NCBI RefSeq assembly: GCF_030997045.1
Contig: NZ_CP116899.1
Location: forward strand, 2,872,501 to 2,936,500
DNA: 64,000 nucleotides
Direction: 5' to 3'
Origin: Microbulbifer sp. TB1203
GTDB taxonomy: Bacteria > Pseudomonadota > Gammaproteobacteria > Pseudomonadales > Cellvibrionaceae
The number at the start of each line of letters is the position of its first letter. The stretch's first letter is position 1. A model generated the notes under the pieces. That model ran no database searches and was not told the DNA's origin. It saw only the letters and a program-made list of their open reading frames with translations. Both the position numbers and the translations under genes were made by a program. Below, one piece after another: positions 52,402 to 60,914 of the stretch.

Positions 52402-53025
52402 TTATTTAAGATCGACTCCCATCTCCCCTTCACGAGGCTCCGCAGAATAGCGGGAAAGAAACTGCTCGTATTTTGGCAATAACTCCTCCATCCATAGCAA
52501 CTGCTGCCACATAATTGTCTCGGAAATATCGATCGCGGCCGCAGTCTTGTCCGGGGAGACAAAGAGTTCAGAGTAAACAATATCCTGGATCTGTTCGTTC
52601 AGCCGGTCGAAATGCTTGTTGATGCTGTACAAGGCAAACGCCTCCTGCAGCAGTTCGGAATCGACAGCGTCCGCCAGGGCACTGCGGGAGAGGTACTCCC
52701 AGGACGACGCATTCAGTTCCGGCATCGAGTAGCCGTGGAATTGCCCCACCAGATCCCTCAGACTCTTGTCAGCCGGCAGCTGTTCGCGCAGTTCGCGCAG
52801 CAGGGACAAACGCCGCTCCACCTCTTCGTGGATATTCCGCAATTCCTCGGCATTCTGCTCTACCTCCTGTATCAATCGCACCGTGGCCACGCGGGCAGCC
52901 CGCTCCGCCACCACATCCTCGCGGACATTGTTCAACACCAGCGCCGCCAGCACCCCGATCAACACAACCAGTGTATCCACCAGCAATCGGCGCCAGTCTC
53001 CCTGGCGAATCAGATTTAATTTCAT
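52402..53025 (-). CDS. Single-pass membrane protein of unknown function (DUF6090-like layout)
   Basis: 207 residues. A short basic N-terminus (MKLNLIRQGDWRRL) precedes one membrane helix (LVDTLVVLIGVLAALVLNNV), then REDVVAERAARVATVRLIQE and a long coiled-coil region with EEVERRLSLLRELREQL. The helix followed by a long helical external part resembles DUF6090-type proteins. The ATG at 53025 has AAAGGA at proper spacing; the ATG two codons earlier overlaps that site. It lies 20 bases after the LysE gene. Confidence 0.7.
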   Translation of the reverse strand: MKLNLIRQGDWRRLLVDTLVVLIGVLAALVLNNVREDVVAERAARVATVRLIQEVEQNAEELRNIHEEVERRLSLLRELREQLPADKSLRDLVGQFHGYSMPELNASSWEYLSRSALADAVDSELLQEAFALYSINKHFDRLNEQIQDIVYSELFVSPDKTAAAIDISETIMWQQLLWMEELLPKYEQFLSRYSAEPREGEMGVDLK

Positions 53026-53045
53026 AGCCATTCCTTTTTATCGAA

Positions 53046-53681
53046 TCAGGCCCGCCGCTGCTCCGCCGCCAGCCGCACAGCCAGGCCGGCCAGCACAAAA
53101 CCCATCACATAGCGCTGCACCGCCAGCCACAGGGGATTGCGGGCAAACCAGCGGGAAACGCCCGCGGCCGAAAGTACGATCAACAGGTTCACGGAAAAAC
53201 TCACAGAAATCTGCGTCAGGCCGAGCAGCAGCCCCTGCACAAACACTCCTCCTCGCTCCGGGTCGATAAACTGCGGGAAGATGGACAGGTAGAACACCGC
53301 GGCCTTGGGGTTCAGCAGGTTGGTAAGGAAGCCCATGGCAAACAGCCGGGTCGGAGTATCAGGCGGCAGTTGCCTGGGGTCGAACGGCGAACGGGAACCC
53401 GGGCGCAATGCCTGCCAGGCCAGCCACAACAGGTATGCGGCCCCGGCCCATTTCAGCAGCTCGTAGGCCAGCGGCACCGCCAGTAGCAGCGCGGTCAGCC
53501 CCGCGGCGGCGGCGAGGATATGCACCAGAAATGCGGCGATCACCCCCAGCAGCGAAATGAACCCGCCCCTCCTGCCCTGGCAAACCGCCCGGGAAACCAG
53601 GTAAATCATGTTCGGACCCGGCGTCAGCACCACCAGCAGCGCCGCGCCGGCGAATACCAGCCATTCGGTTAGAGAAATCAT
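53046..53681 (-). CDS. LysE/RhtB family amino acid exporter
   Basis: 211 residues with about six membrane helices. Family features are near the N-terminus (LVVLTPGPNMIYLVSRAVCQ, then GRRGGFISLLG) and mid-protein (FAMGFLTNLLNPKAAVFYLS followed by IFPQFIDP). Members export amino acids or homoserine lactone; the substrate here cannot be told. The ATG at 53681 has GGAGAT upstream. It heads the minus-strand set ending with darcynin. Confidence 0.92.
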   Translation of the reverse strand: MISLTEWLVFAGAALLVVLTPGPNMIYLVSRAVCQGRRGGFISLLGVIAAFLVHILAAAAGLTALLLAVPLAYELLKWAGAAYLLWLAWQALRPGSRSPFDPRQLPPDTPTRLFAMGFLTNLLNPKAAVFYLSIFPQFIDPERGGVFVQGLLLGLTQISVSFSVNLLIVLSAAGVSRWFARNPLWLAVQRYVMGFVLAGLAVRLAAEQRRA

Positions 53682-53713
53682 CGATATCTCCGTTATCGCA
53701 GATTGCAAGAACC

Positions 53714-53880
53714 TGTAGGAGCGGCCGTTGGCCGCGATCAAATGGGCCAGGATAGCGGATTTGGGCAGCTTCAGTTGGCCAAAAGCCGAGGCACATAGAT
53801 GTGCGAGTCATTCGCGAATCAGCGGGCCTGCGGCCCGCAATGCCGAGCTGGGGCTCGGCGTTCCCAGCGGCCGGCTCCTA
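53714..53880. repeat. Cluster of REP-like palindromes between proB and the LysE gene
   Basis: A family A half copy (TGTAGGAGCGGCCGTTGGCC, 53715-53734) and a family C composite (GCGGGCCTGCGGCCCGC at 53823-53839, GCCGAGCTGGGGCTCGGC at 53843-53860) fill the gap. GGCTCCTACAG (53873-53883) overlaps the proB stop. Confidence 0.85.
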
Positions 53881-55011
53881 CAGCAGAATCAGGTTGTCGC
53901 GGTGGATCAGTTCCTTGTCGTCGCGGTAGCCCAACAACTCGGTGAATTTCTCCGACGGCTGGCCGAGAATTTTCCCGGCTTCTTGGCTGTCGTAATTCAC
54001 CAGCCCGCGGGCGATTTCCTCGCCGGAACTGTTGTAGCAGGAGACCAGCTCTCCGCGGCGGAAGCGCCCCTCCACTCCGGTTACCCCCACCGCCAGCAGG
54101 CTTCTGCCGCCGGTGCGCAGCGCCGTCTCGGCGCCGGCGTCCAGGGTGAGCCTGCCACGCACCTGCAATTGGCCGGCGAGCCAGCGTTTGCGCGCGGTGA
54201 GCGGGTCCGCCTCCGGCAACAGCAGCGTGCCCAACGGCTCGCCGCCGCACACGCGCTCGATAATATTTTCCGTGGCGCCGCCGGCGATTACCGTGCAGGC
54301 GCCGGAGCGCGCCGCCAGTTGGGCCGCGCGCACCTTGGTGGTCATGCCGCCGCGGCCCAGACCGCTGCGCGAGCCGCCGGCCATCGCCATCAGTTTGGGA
54401 TCCGCCGCCGAGGCCTCGCGGATCAGTTCGGCGGCGGGGTTGTCCCGCGGGTCCTGGGTGAACAGGCCGCCGGCATCGGTGAGGATCAGCAGTGCATCCG
54501 CCTCCACCAGGTTGGCCACCAGTGCCGCCAGGGTGTCGTTGTCGCCGAAGCGTATCTCGTCGGTGACCACTGTGTCGTTTTCATTGATAACGGGCACGGC
54601 GCCCAGGGACAGCAGGGTGCGCAGGGTGCTGCGCGCATTGAGATAGCGCGTGCGATTGGAGAGGTCGTCGTGGTCGAGCAGTATCTGCGCGGTGCGGCAG
54701 TCGAACTGGCCGAAGGCGTGCTCGTAGATCTGCACCAGGTGGCTCTGGCCGATGGCGGCGGCGGCCTGGAGCTGATGAATTGAATCCGGGCGGCGGCGCC
54801 AGCCGAGGCGATCCATGCCCGCGGCCACGGCGCCGGAGGAAACCAGCAGCACCTCGATACCCCGTTCGCGCAGGGCGGCTATCTGCGCCACCCAGTTGAA
54901 GATGGCGGCGCGGTTGACACCGCGGCCGTTGTCGGTGAGCAGGGCGCTGCCGATTTTGATGACCCAGCGTTTGCTGGCAGTGAGGCGCTGACGAGCGGAT
55001 GCGGAACCCAT
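53878..55011 (-). CDS. proB: Glutamate 5-kinase
   Basis: First step of proline synthesis, phosphorylating glutamate; feedback-inhibited by proline in most bacteria. The ATG at 55011, after GGGGGAAAA, gives 377 residues. The amino acid kinase domain has WVIKIGSALLTDNGRG, LLVSSGAVAAGMDRL, VINENDTVVTDEIRFGDND and LLILTDAGGLFTQDP. The C-terminal PUA domain (LLAVGVTGVEGRFRRGELVS) marks the long form. It follows obgE as in Pseudomonas. Confidence 0.96.
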   Translation of the reverse strand: MGSASARQRLTASKRWVIKIGSALLTDNGRGVNRAAIFNWVAQIAALRERGIEVLLVSSGAVAAGMDRLGWRRRPDSIHQLQAAAAIGQSHLVQIYEHAFGQFDCRTAQILLDHDDLSNRTRYLNARSTLRTLLSLGAVPVINENDTVVTDEIRFGDNDTLAALVANLVEADALLILTDAGGLFTQDPRDNPAAELIREASAADPKLMAMAGGSRSGLGRGGMTTKVRAAQLAARSGACTVIAGGATENIIERVCGGEPLGTLLLPEADPLTARKRWLAGQLQVRGRLTLDAGAETALRTGGRSLLAVGVTGVEGRFRRGELVSCYNSSGEEIARGLVNYDSQEAGKILGQPSEKFTELLGYRDDKELIHRDNLILL

Positions 55012-55032
55012 TTTTCCCCCGAAACAATTCAA

Positions 55033-55104
55033 CAGCGGGCCTTCGGCCCGCGTGCCGAGCTGGAGCCCTCAGCTGAAGGTAGACAACTCGACGCTCCCGG
55101 CGGG
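55033..55104. repeat. Family C REP-like repeat between obgE and proB
   Basis: GCGGGCCTTCGGCCCGC (55034-55050) is followed by GCCGAGCTGGAGC (55054-55066) and, after an insertion, CGACGCTCCCG (55090-55100). It is a diverged member of the composite family. Confidence 0.75.
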
Positions 55105-55112
55105 GCCCCGTT

Positions 55113-56309
55113 TCAATGGCGGTATTCTATATCGACGTCGTGATCGTCGTCGTCCCAATCTTCATCATCCTCGCCAGCCACGCGGCGCTTGGCCCGCTGA
55201 GCCTCGCGCAACTCGTCGATGCGCTCCCGGGCCTCGCGCTGCATGCGGCGCTGGGATTCCAGCTCCGCCTCGGCCAACTCGGGGTCGGCGGACTCCTCCT
55301 CCTTGCGCTCTTCCAGATAGTCCATCAGCCGGCCGGCGAGGACGCCGGTGCCTTCGCCGCGGATTGCGGCCACCCGGAATACCGGCCCCTGCCAATCCAG
55401 TGCTTCGACGATGGCGTTACAGCGCTGATCCAGCTCCGCCGCCGGCACCAGGTCGGTCTTGTTCAGCACCAGCCAGCGCTCGCGGCCGGCTAGGGTGGGG
55501 CTGAAGGCGGCCAACTCGCGCTCGATGGCGCGGGCGTTTTCCGCCGGGTCGGAGCCGTCGAAGGGGGCCAGGTCCACCAGGTGCAGCAGCACCCGGCAGC
55601 GGGTCAGGTGCTTGAGGAAGCGGATACCCAGACCGGCGCCCCCGGCGGCCCCTTCGATCAGGCCCGGGATATCGGCGATCACAAAGCTGCGGTGCCTTTG
55701 CACCTGTACCACGCCGAGATTGGGCACCAGGGTGGTAAACGGATAGTTGGCCACCTTGGGCTTGGCCGCGGAAACGGCGCGGATAAAGGTGGACTTGCCG
55801 GCATTGGGCAGGCCCAGCAGGCCCACGTCCGCCAGCACCTTGAGTTCCAGCTTCAGGCTGCGCTCTTCCCCCTCGGTGCCGTTGGTGGTCTGGCGTGGCG
55901 CGCGGTTGGTACTGGACTTGAAGCGGGTGTTGCCGAGGCCGTGGAAACCGCCCTGGGCGACCAGCAGGCGCTCGCCGGGCTCGGTCATATCGCCCAGGGT
56001 CTCGCCGGTGTCCACGTCGATAACCGTGGTGCCCACCGGCACTTTCAGTACCAGATCCTCTCCCTTGGCGCCGGTGCAGTTGCGCCCGCGACCCGGCTCG
56101 CCACTCTCGGCGCGGTAGCGTGGCTGGTAGCGGTAATCCACCAGGGTGTTGAGGGAGTCGTCCGCCAACAGGTACACGGAGCCGCCGTCGCCGCCGTCAC
56201 CGCCATCCGGGCCGCCCTTCTCGACGAACTTTTCCCGGCGGAAACTCAGGCAGCCGTTACCGCCCTTGCCGGCCTGGACGTGAATGGGAGCTTCGTCGAC
56301 AAATTTCAT
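55113..56309 (-). CDS. obgE: GTPase Obg/CgtA
   Basis: Essential GTPase acting in 50S subunit maturation and stress response. 398 residues. The glycine-rich Obg fold (KGGNGCLSFRREKFVEKGGP, DGGDGGDGGSVYLLA) covers residues 1-158. The G domain has G1 GLPNAGKSTFIRAVS, G2 region YPFTTLVPNLG, G3 DIPGLIEGAAGG and G4 LNKTDL. The C-terminal tail is long and acidic (EDDEDWDDDDHDVDIEYRH). Order rplU-rpmA-obgE is conserved; the 178-base gap after rpmA holds a terminator and a repeat, so obgE may rely on read-through or its own promoter. Confidence 0.97.
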   Translation of the reverse strand: MKFVDEAPIHVQAGKGGNGCLSFRREKFVEKGGPDGGDGGDGGSVYLLADDSLNTLVDYRYQPRYRAESGEPGRGRNCTGAKGEDLVLKVPVGTTVIDVDTGETLGDMTEPGERLLVAQGGFHGLGNTRFKSSTNRAPRQTTNGTEGEERSLKLELKVLADVGLLGLPNAGKSTFIRAVSAAKPKVANYPFTTLVPNLGVVQVQRHRSFVIADIPGLIEGAAGGAGLGIRFLKHLTRCRVLLHLVDLAPFDGSDPAENARAIERELAAFSPTLAGRERWLVLNKTDLVPAAELDQRCNAIVEALDWQGPVFRVAAIRGEGTGVLAGRLMDYLEERKEEESADPELAEAELESQRRMQREARERIDELREAQRAKRRVAGEDDEDWDDDDHDVDIEYRH

Positions 56310-56330
56310 GGTGTTTTCAATCTATTGGGC

Positions 56331-56436
56331 GGGCCTGCGGCCCGCAAGCCGAGCCGGGGCTCGGCGCTCCCAGCAGAGACACAAAACGGCAGGACAGCCG
56401 TTTTGTACAGCCGAAGGCTGAGGGCCATGGATGGCC
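56331..56436. repeat. Composite repeat between rpmA and obgE (families C and E)
   Basis: GCGGGCCTGCGGCCCGC (56331-56347) and GCCGAGCCGGGGCTCGGC (56350-56367) form family C. They are followed by CAAAACGGCAGGACAGCCGT and GCCGAAGGC...GGGCCATGGATGGCCC (56383-56437), a family E copy related to the inverted one at 62940-63032. Confidence 0.8.
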
Positions 56437-56441
56437 CGAAT

Positions 56442-56468
56442 GAAAAAACCCCGCACTAGGCGGGGCTT
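56442..56468 (-). terminator. Rho-independent terminator after rpmA
   Basis: On the minus strand GCCCCGCC, a short TAGT loop region and GCGGGG are followed by TTTTTTC. It lies 20 bases after the rpmA stop and ends the rplU-rpmA message. Confidence 0.85.
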
Positions 56469-56487
56469 CTCCGGGCTACGCAACCGT

Positions 56488-56745
56488 TCAGGCTGTTTCA
56501 ATAGAAACGAACTTGCGGTTGTTGGGGCCCTTCACCTCGAACTTCACCACCCCTTCGGCGGTGGCGAACAGGGTGTGGTCCTTGCCCATACCTACGTTGA
56601 CGCCGGCGTGGAACTTGGTGCCGCGCTGACGCACGATGATGCTGCCCGCCGATACGGACTGGCCGCCAAAGCGCTTCACGCCCAGGCGTTTACTTTCGGA
56701 ATCGCGACCGTTGCGCGTACTACCGCCAGCTTTCTTGTGTGCCAT
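56488..56745 (-). CDS. rpmA: 50S ribosomal protein L27
   Basis: 85 residues near the peptidyl transferase centre. Textbook sequence: MAHKKAGGSTRNGRDSESKR, LGVKRFGGQSVSAGSIIVRQ, RGTKFHAGVNVGMGKDHTLF. No Firmicutes-type N-terminal extension. GAGGAG lies before the ATG; rplU is 17 bases upstream. Confidence 0.98.
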   Translation of the reverse strand: MAHKKAGGSTRNGRDSESKRLGVKRFGGQSVSAGSIIVRQRGTKFHAGVNVGMGKDHTLFATAEGVVKFEVKGPNNRKFVSIETA

Positions 56746-56762
56746 GAGTCGTTACTCCTCTC

Positions 56763-57074
56763 TTATGCCTTGATGCCAGTGATCTTGACTTCGGTGTACC
56801 ACTGACGGTGGCCCTGGCGCTTCATGGAGTGCTTGCGGCGGCGGAACTTGATGATTCTCACCTTGTCGCCGCGGCCGTGGCTTACCACTTCGCCGGTCAC
56901 TTTGGCGCCGCCCACCAGGGGCGCGCCGATGTTGATGGTGTCGCCATCCACAACCATCAGCACCTTGTCGAAATCGATGGTTTCGCCGGTGGCTACTTCC
57001 AGCTTCTCCAGGCGAAGCACTTCGCCCTCTTCTACGCGGTGCTGTTTGCCACCGCTCTCGATAACAGCGTACAT
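56763..57074 (-). CDS. rplU: 50S ribosomal protein L21
   Basis: 103 residues, 23S rRNA binding protein. MYAVIESGGKQHRVEEGEVL at the start and RIIKFRRRKHSMKRQGHRQW near the end are diagnostic. The ATG at 57074 (GGAGCA upstream) is chosen over an ATG nine codons earlier because all L21 proteins begin MYAVI. First gene of rplU-rpmA. Confidence 0.98.
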   Translation of the reverse strand: MYAVIESGGKQHRVEEGEVLRLEKLEVATGETIDFDKVLMVVDGDTINIGAPLVGGAKVTGEVVSHGRGDKVRIIKFRRRKHSMKRQGHRQWYTEVKITGIKA

Positions 57075-57212
57075 ATTTCTATGCTCCGATATGGACGACA
57101 CGAAGCAGCGGGTAGGACCGTTCAGTCACTGCTCCGCATTTCGGGAGCTTGCGCCGTGTTGTTTTAAAACTGCCGCCGCGGGCCGAAAGAGCCCGGTTAC
57201 AGCGGGGCGCAG

Positions 57213-57241
57213 ATTCTAATCAATTCGCCGGATTGATACAA
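57213..57241 (-). promoter_or_regulatory. Sigma-70 promoter for rplU-rpmA
   Basis: On the minus strand TTGTAT (57236-57241) and TAGAAT (57213-57218) are 17 bases apart, followed by a GC-rich discriminator typical of stringently controlled ribosomal promoters. It lies 139 bases before the rplU ATG. The divergent ispB promoter must overlap this region. Confidence 0.72.
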
Positions 57242-57307
57242 TAGCCGCCCTTCGCCACTCCGGAGCCACCGGGCAGGCCTCTACAAAGCAGTATAAGGAA
57301 TCAATGC

Positions 57308-58270
57308 ATGTTGCCTTTCCACCGGGTCGCCGCCGAGGATTTTGCCGCGGTCAACCAGCTGATTATCGACCAACTGCACTCGGACGTCCCCCTGGTGGAA
57401 AACATCGGTCACTACCTGGTAGAGGCCGGCGGCAAGCGGCTGCGGCCGCTGCTGGTACTGCTCTGCAGCCGCGCCACCGGCTACCGGGACCGCGACCACA
57501 TCAGCCTGGCGGCGATCATCGAGTTTATCCACACCGCCACCCTGCTGCACGACGATGTGGTGGACGTCTCGGAGATGCGCCGCGGCCGCCTCACCGCCAA
57601 TGCCAAGTGGGGCAACGCGCCCAGCGTACTGGTGGGGGACTTCCTCTATTCCCGCGCCTTCCAGATGATGGTGGCACTGAAGGATATGGACATCATGGCC
57701 ATTCTCTCGGACACCACCAACACCATCGCCGAGGGAGAGGTGCAGCAGCTGGTCAACGCCGGCGACCCGGAGGTGGGCGAAGACAACTACCTGACCGTGA
57801 TTCACAAGAAGACCGGTGCGCTGTTCGAGGCCGCCTGTGAAACCGCCGCTGTGCTGTCCGGCTGCACAGGGGAGGAACGCACATCACTCAAGCTCTACGG
57901 CCGCCACCTGGGCCTGGCCTTCCAACTGGTGGACGACGCACTGGATTATCGCGGCGACCCTTCGGCCCTGGGCAAAAATGTGGGCGATGACCTGGCTGAA
58001 GGTAAACCCACACTGCCGCTGATCTATACCATGGCCAACGGCAGCCCAGTGCAGGCGGCGCTGGTGCGCGAGGCGATCGAGCAGCGCAGCGGGGCCCGGC
58101 TGGCAGAGATTGTCGAGGCAATCGAGAGTTGCGGCGCGATAGATTACACCCTGGAACAGGCGCGGACGGCAGTGGGTAAGGCCCGGGAGCATCTGGCGTT
58201 TCTGCCGGAGGGGGAGCATAAGACCGCACTGCAGCAACTGGCCAGTTTTGCGGTGGAAAGAAGCGCATAG
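57308..58270 (+). CDS. ispB: Polyprenyl (octaprenyl-type) diphosphate synthase
   Basis: Builds the long isoprenoid side chain of ubiquinone from FPP and IPP. 320 residues. Both Asp-rich motifs are present: LLHDDVVDVSEMRRG and LVDDALDYRGD; also GGKRLRPLLVLL near the N-terminus. It uses IPP from the pathway that includes ispH in this window. The ATG at 57308 is preceded by AAGGA at 8 bases. Divergent to rplU, as in Pseudomonas and E. coli. Chain length (C40 or C45) cannot be read off. Confidence 0.95.
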   Translation: MLPFHRVAAEDFAAVNQLIIDQLHSDVPLVENIGHYLVEAGGKRLRPLLVLLCSRATGYRDRDHISLAAIIEFIHTATLLHDDVVDVSEMRRGRLTANAKWGNAPSVLVGDFLYSRAFQMMVALKDMDIMAILSDTTNTIAEGEVQQLVNAGDPEVGEDNYLTVIHKKTGALFEAACETAAVLSGCTGEERTSLKLYGRHLGLAFQLVDDALDYRGDPSALGKNVGDDLAEGKPTLPLIYTMANGSPVQAALVREAIEQRSGARLAEIVEAIESCGAIDYTLEQARTAVGKAREHLAFLPEGEHKTALQQLASFAVERSA

Positions 58271-58457
58271 GTCCCGGGACCGCGGAGCTTTTTAAGTGGC
58301 TGAAGGCTCCCGCTCCGCATCTTCACTTTAGCGGGCCTGCGGCCCGCGTGCGGAGCTGGAGCTCCGCGGTCCCAGGGCGACGCGGCCGTAGGAGCCCACT
58401 GGCAGGCGAAGGGCTACGGAGCTCCGCTCCTGTTCGCCTGCAAGCAGGCCCCTACAT
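58271..58457. repeat. Cluster of REP-like repeats between ispB and manB
   Basis: The whole convergent gap is repeats: CCCGGGACCGCGGAGC (58272-58287), family C (GCGGGCCTGCGGCCCGC at 58331-58347, GCGGAGCTGGAGCTCCGC at 58350-58367), and family B (GTAGGAGCCCACTGGCAGGC, then TTCGCCTGCAAGCAGGCCCC, ending near 58454). No coding sequence is evident. Confidence 0.85.
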
Positions 58458-58478
58458 GAATCCCGAGTCCCGACAAGA

Positions 58479-59828
58479 TTATCCGCGGATCAGATTCAGC
58501 AGCTCCTCGGTCTTCTCGCGCATCAACAGCTCGTTTCCGCGGGATTCCACATTCAAGCGCACCACCGGCTCGGTGTTTGACATGCGCAGGTTGAAGCGCC
58601 AATCGGCAAAGGCGACGCTGAGGCCGTCCACATGCTCGACGCTCTCGGCGCCGGGACCGTATTTTTCCTCCGCCGCCTTCAGCAGCCCCACCGGGTCTTC
58701 CACCGTGGAGTTGATTTCACCGGAACAGGGGAAGGCGGCCATACGCTCACCCACCAACTGGGACAAGGGCATGCCGCTGCGGCTGACCAGCTCCGCCACC
58801 AACAGCCAGGGGATCATACCGCTGTCGCAATAGGCGAAGTCCCGGAAGTAGTGGTGCGCGCTCATCTCACCGCCGTAGATGGCGTCCTCCATACGCATGC
58901 GCTCCTTGATAAAGGCGTGCCCGCTCTTGCTCTCTATCGGCACGCCGCCGGCGGATTCGACGATATCCCGGGTGTTCCACACCAGGCGCGGGTCGTGCAC
59001 TACCTTGGCGCCAGGCTGCTTGGCCAGGAAGGCCGCCGCCAGCAAGCCGACCACGTAATAACCCTCGATAAAGGAGCCGCTCTCATCGAAAAAGAAGCAG
59101 CGGTCGAAGTCACCGTCCCAGGCAATGCCGAAGTCGGCGCCGCTCGCACACACCGCCTGCGCGGTGGCAGCGCGGTTTTCCGGCAGCAGCGGGTTGGGAA
59201 TACCGTTGGGGAAGCTGCCGTCCGGCTGGTGATACACGCGCACAAACTCGAACGGCAGGTGCGGGGCCAGGGCGTCCACCACCATGCCGGCGCCGCCGTT
59301 GCCGGCATTGACCACCAACTTGAGCGGCTTCAACTGGGCGACGTCCACGTAGCCGAGCAGGTGTTTGACGAAATCCGCGCGGTGTTCGTAACGCTGCAGT
59401 TCGCCGCGCTTCTCCACCGGGCCGAAGTCGTTTTCCTCCGCCAATCGCTTGATGTCCAGCAGGCCGGTGTCGGCGCTGATCGGGCGGCTGCCGGCGCGCA
59501 CGAACTTCATGCCGTTGTAGTCCATCGGGTTGTGGCTGGCGGTCACGCAGATGCCGCCGTCAAGGTCCTTGTGGAAGGTCGAGAAGTAGACCTCCTCGGT
59601 GCCGCATTGCCCGATATGGAACACATCGGCGCCGGCGTCGCGCAAGCCCTCGACCAGGGCGTCGGTGAGTTCGCCACTGGTGAGGCGGATATCGTGCCCC
59701 ACCACCACACGGCGGGCGCCCAGAAACTGGGTGAAGGCGCGGCCCACGCGGTAGGCGATATCGGTGTTCAGTTCGTCGGGCACACGACCGCGCAGGTCGT
59801 AGGCCTTGAAACAGGTCAGCTCAGTCAC
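58479..59828 (-). CDS. manB: Phosphomannomutase (CpsG/ManB type)
   Basis: Interconverts mannose 6-phosphate and mannose 1-phosphate for GDP-mannose and surface polysaccharides. 449 residues, strongly like E. coli CpsG: LTCFKAYDLRGRVPDELN, phosphoserine loop TASHNPMDYNGMKFVR, metal loop GDFDRCFFFDE, IKERMRMEDAIYGGEMSAHH and SNTEPVVRLNVESRG. The frame extends to 59951 but that part lies within galU. The GTG at 59828, one base after the galU stop (V-T-E-L-T-C-F-K), matches the family start MKKLTCFK. The pair galU-manB supplies UDP-glucose and GDP-mannose precursors. Some enzymes of this family also act on glucose phosphates. Confidence 0.93.
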   Translation of the reverse strand: MTELTCFKAYDLRGRVPDELNTDIAYRVGRAFTQFLGARRVVVGHDIRLTSGELTDALVEGLRDAGADVFHIGQCGTEEVYFSTFHKDLDGGICVTASHNPMDYNGMKFVRAGSRPISADTGLLDIKRLAEENDFGPVEKRGELQRYEHRADFVKHLLGYVDVAQLKPLKLVVNAGNGGAGMVVDALAPHLPFEFVRVYHQPDGSFPNGIPNPLLPENRAATAQAVCASGADFGIAWDGDFDRCFFFDESGSFIEGYYVVGLLAAAFLAKQPGAKVVHDPRLVWNTRDIVESAGGVPIESKSGHAFIKERMRMEDAIYGGEMSAHHYFRDFAYCDSGMIPWLLVAELVSRSGMPLSQLVGERMAAFPCSGEINSTVEDPVGLLKAAEEKYGPGAESVEHVDGLSVAFADWRFNLRMSNTEPVVRLNVESRGNELLMREKTEELLNLIRG

Positions 59829-59829
59829 T

Positions 59830-60678
59830 TTACTTCTTCTCCAGCTCGGCCTGCTCCGGCAGGTAGACATTTTCGTAGACGTAGTTGGTGGCCTCGATAA
59901 AGCCGTCCACGGAGCCGCAGTCGAAGCGGCGCCCCTTGAAGCGATAGGCAAGAACGCAGCCGCGCTGGGCCTGGGCCAGCAGGGCGTCGGTGATCTGCAC
60001 CTCGCCGTTCTTTCCCGGGGGGGTCTCGCGGATCAGCTCGAAGATATCCGGGGTGAGAATATAGCGGCCGATAATGGCCATGTTGCTGGGTGCATCTTCC
60101 GCCGCCGGCTTCTCCACCATGTCGGTGACCTGATAGAGGCCCGGTTTTATCTCGTTGCCGGCAATGACACCGAACTTATGGATCTGCTCCTGTGGAACCT
60201 CTTCCACCGCGACGATGCTGCAGCGGAACTGTTTGTAGAGTTGGACCATCTGCCCCAGCACGCCCAGTTCGCCGTTCAGGCACAGATCGTCCGCCAGCAC
60301 CACGGCGAAGGGTTCGTCGCCCACCAGGCGCTGCCCCTGCAGGATGGCATCACCCAGGCCGCGCATCTCCCCCTGGCGGGTATAGGAGAAGCTGGCGCTG
60401 TCGATCACCTTGCGCACACAGTCCAGGTAGCGTTCCTTTCCGGTGCCGGCGATCTGGTGTTCCAGTTCGAAATTGGTGTCGAAGTGATCCTCGATGGCGC
60501 GTTTGCCACGCCCGGTGACGAAGCCGATCTCGGTCAATCCGGCTTCGATGGCCTCCTCCACGCCGTACTGTACCAGTGGCTTATTTACCAGCGGCAGCAT
60601 CTCCTTGGGCATGGCCTTGGTGACCGGCAGGAACCGGGTGCCGTAGCCGGCAACCGGAAACAGACATTTCTTTAGCAT
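59830..60678 (-). CDS. galU: UTP--glucose-1-phosphate uridylyltransferase
   Basis: Makes UDP-glucose. 282 residues. The nucleotidyltransferase motif is PVAGYGTRFLPVTKAMPKEM, followed by LPLVNKPLVQYGVEEAI. FVTGRGKRAIEDHFD, VVLADDLCLNGELGVL and EKPAAEDAPSNMAIIGRY are GalU features. It is followed with one base spacing by manB, so the two are coupled. Upstream is the divergent fabA. Confidence 0.95.
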   Translation of the reverse strand: MLKKCLFPVAGYGTRFLPVTKAMPKEMLPLVNKPLVQYGVEEAIEAGLTEIGFVTGRGKRAIEDHFDTNFELEHQIAGTGKERYLDCVRKVIDSASFSYTRQGEMRGLGDAILQGQRLVGDEPFAVVLADDLCLNGELGVLGQMVQLYKQFRCSIVAVEEVPQEQIHKFGVIAGNEIKPGLYQVTDMVEKPAAEDAPSNMAIIGRYILTPDIFELIRETPPGKNGEVQITDALLAQAQRGCVLAYRFKGRRFDCGSVDGFIEATNYVYENVYLPEQAELEKK

Positions 60679-60826
60679 TCCTAACCCCGATAGTTTCTTT
60701 CAGCGCTTCCCCGCGCGTGTGCAACTTATCATAAAATCCCAGCAACGAGCAGCAAGGCCCATGCCAGCCAGCCGGCTGGCGTGATTCGTGCTTCTGTCAC
60801 CGGTCACAAAAACACTTATGACTGAC

Positions 60827-60854
60827 TGGACAAGCTATTCTCAGTCTTTAGAAT
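60827..60854 (+). promoter_or_regulatory. Candidate sigma-70 promoter for fabA
   Basis: TGGACA (60827-60832) and TAGAAT (60849-60854), 16 bases apart, lie 60 bases before the fabA ATG. I could not find a convincing FadR or FabR/DesT operator nearby. Confidence 0.6.
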
Positions 60855-60914
60855 GCCCTGCTCTTACAAAAACGCCCACTCTTTATTGCCCAGATACCCA
60901 ACAACGGGAACAAA

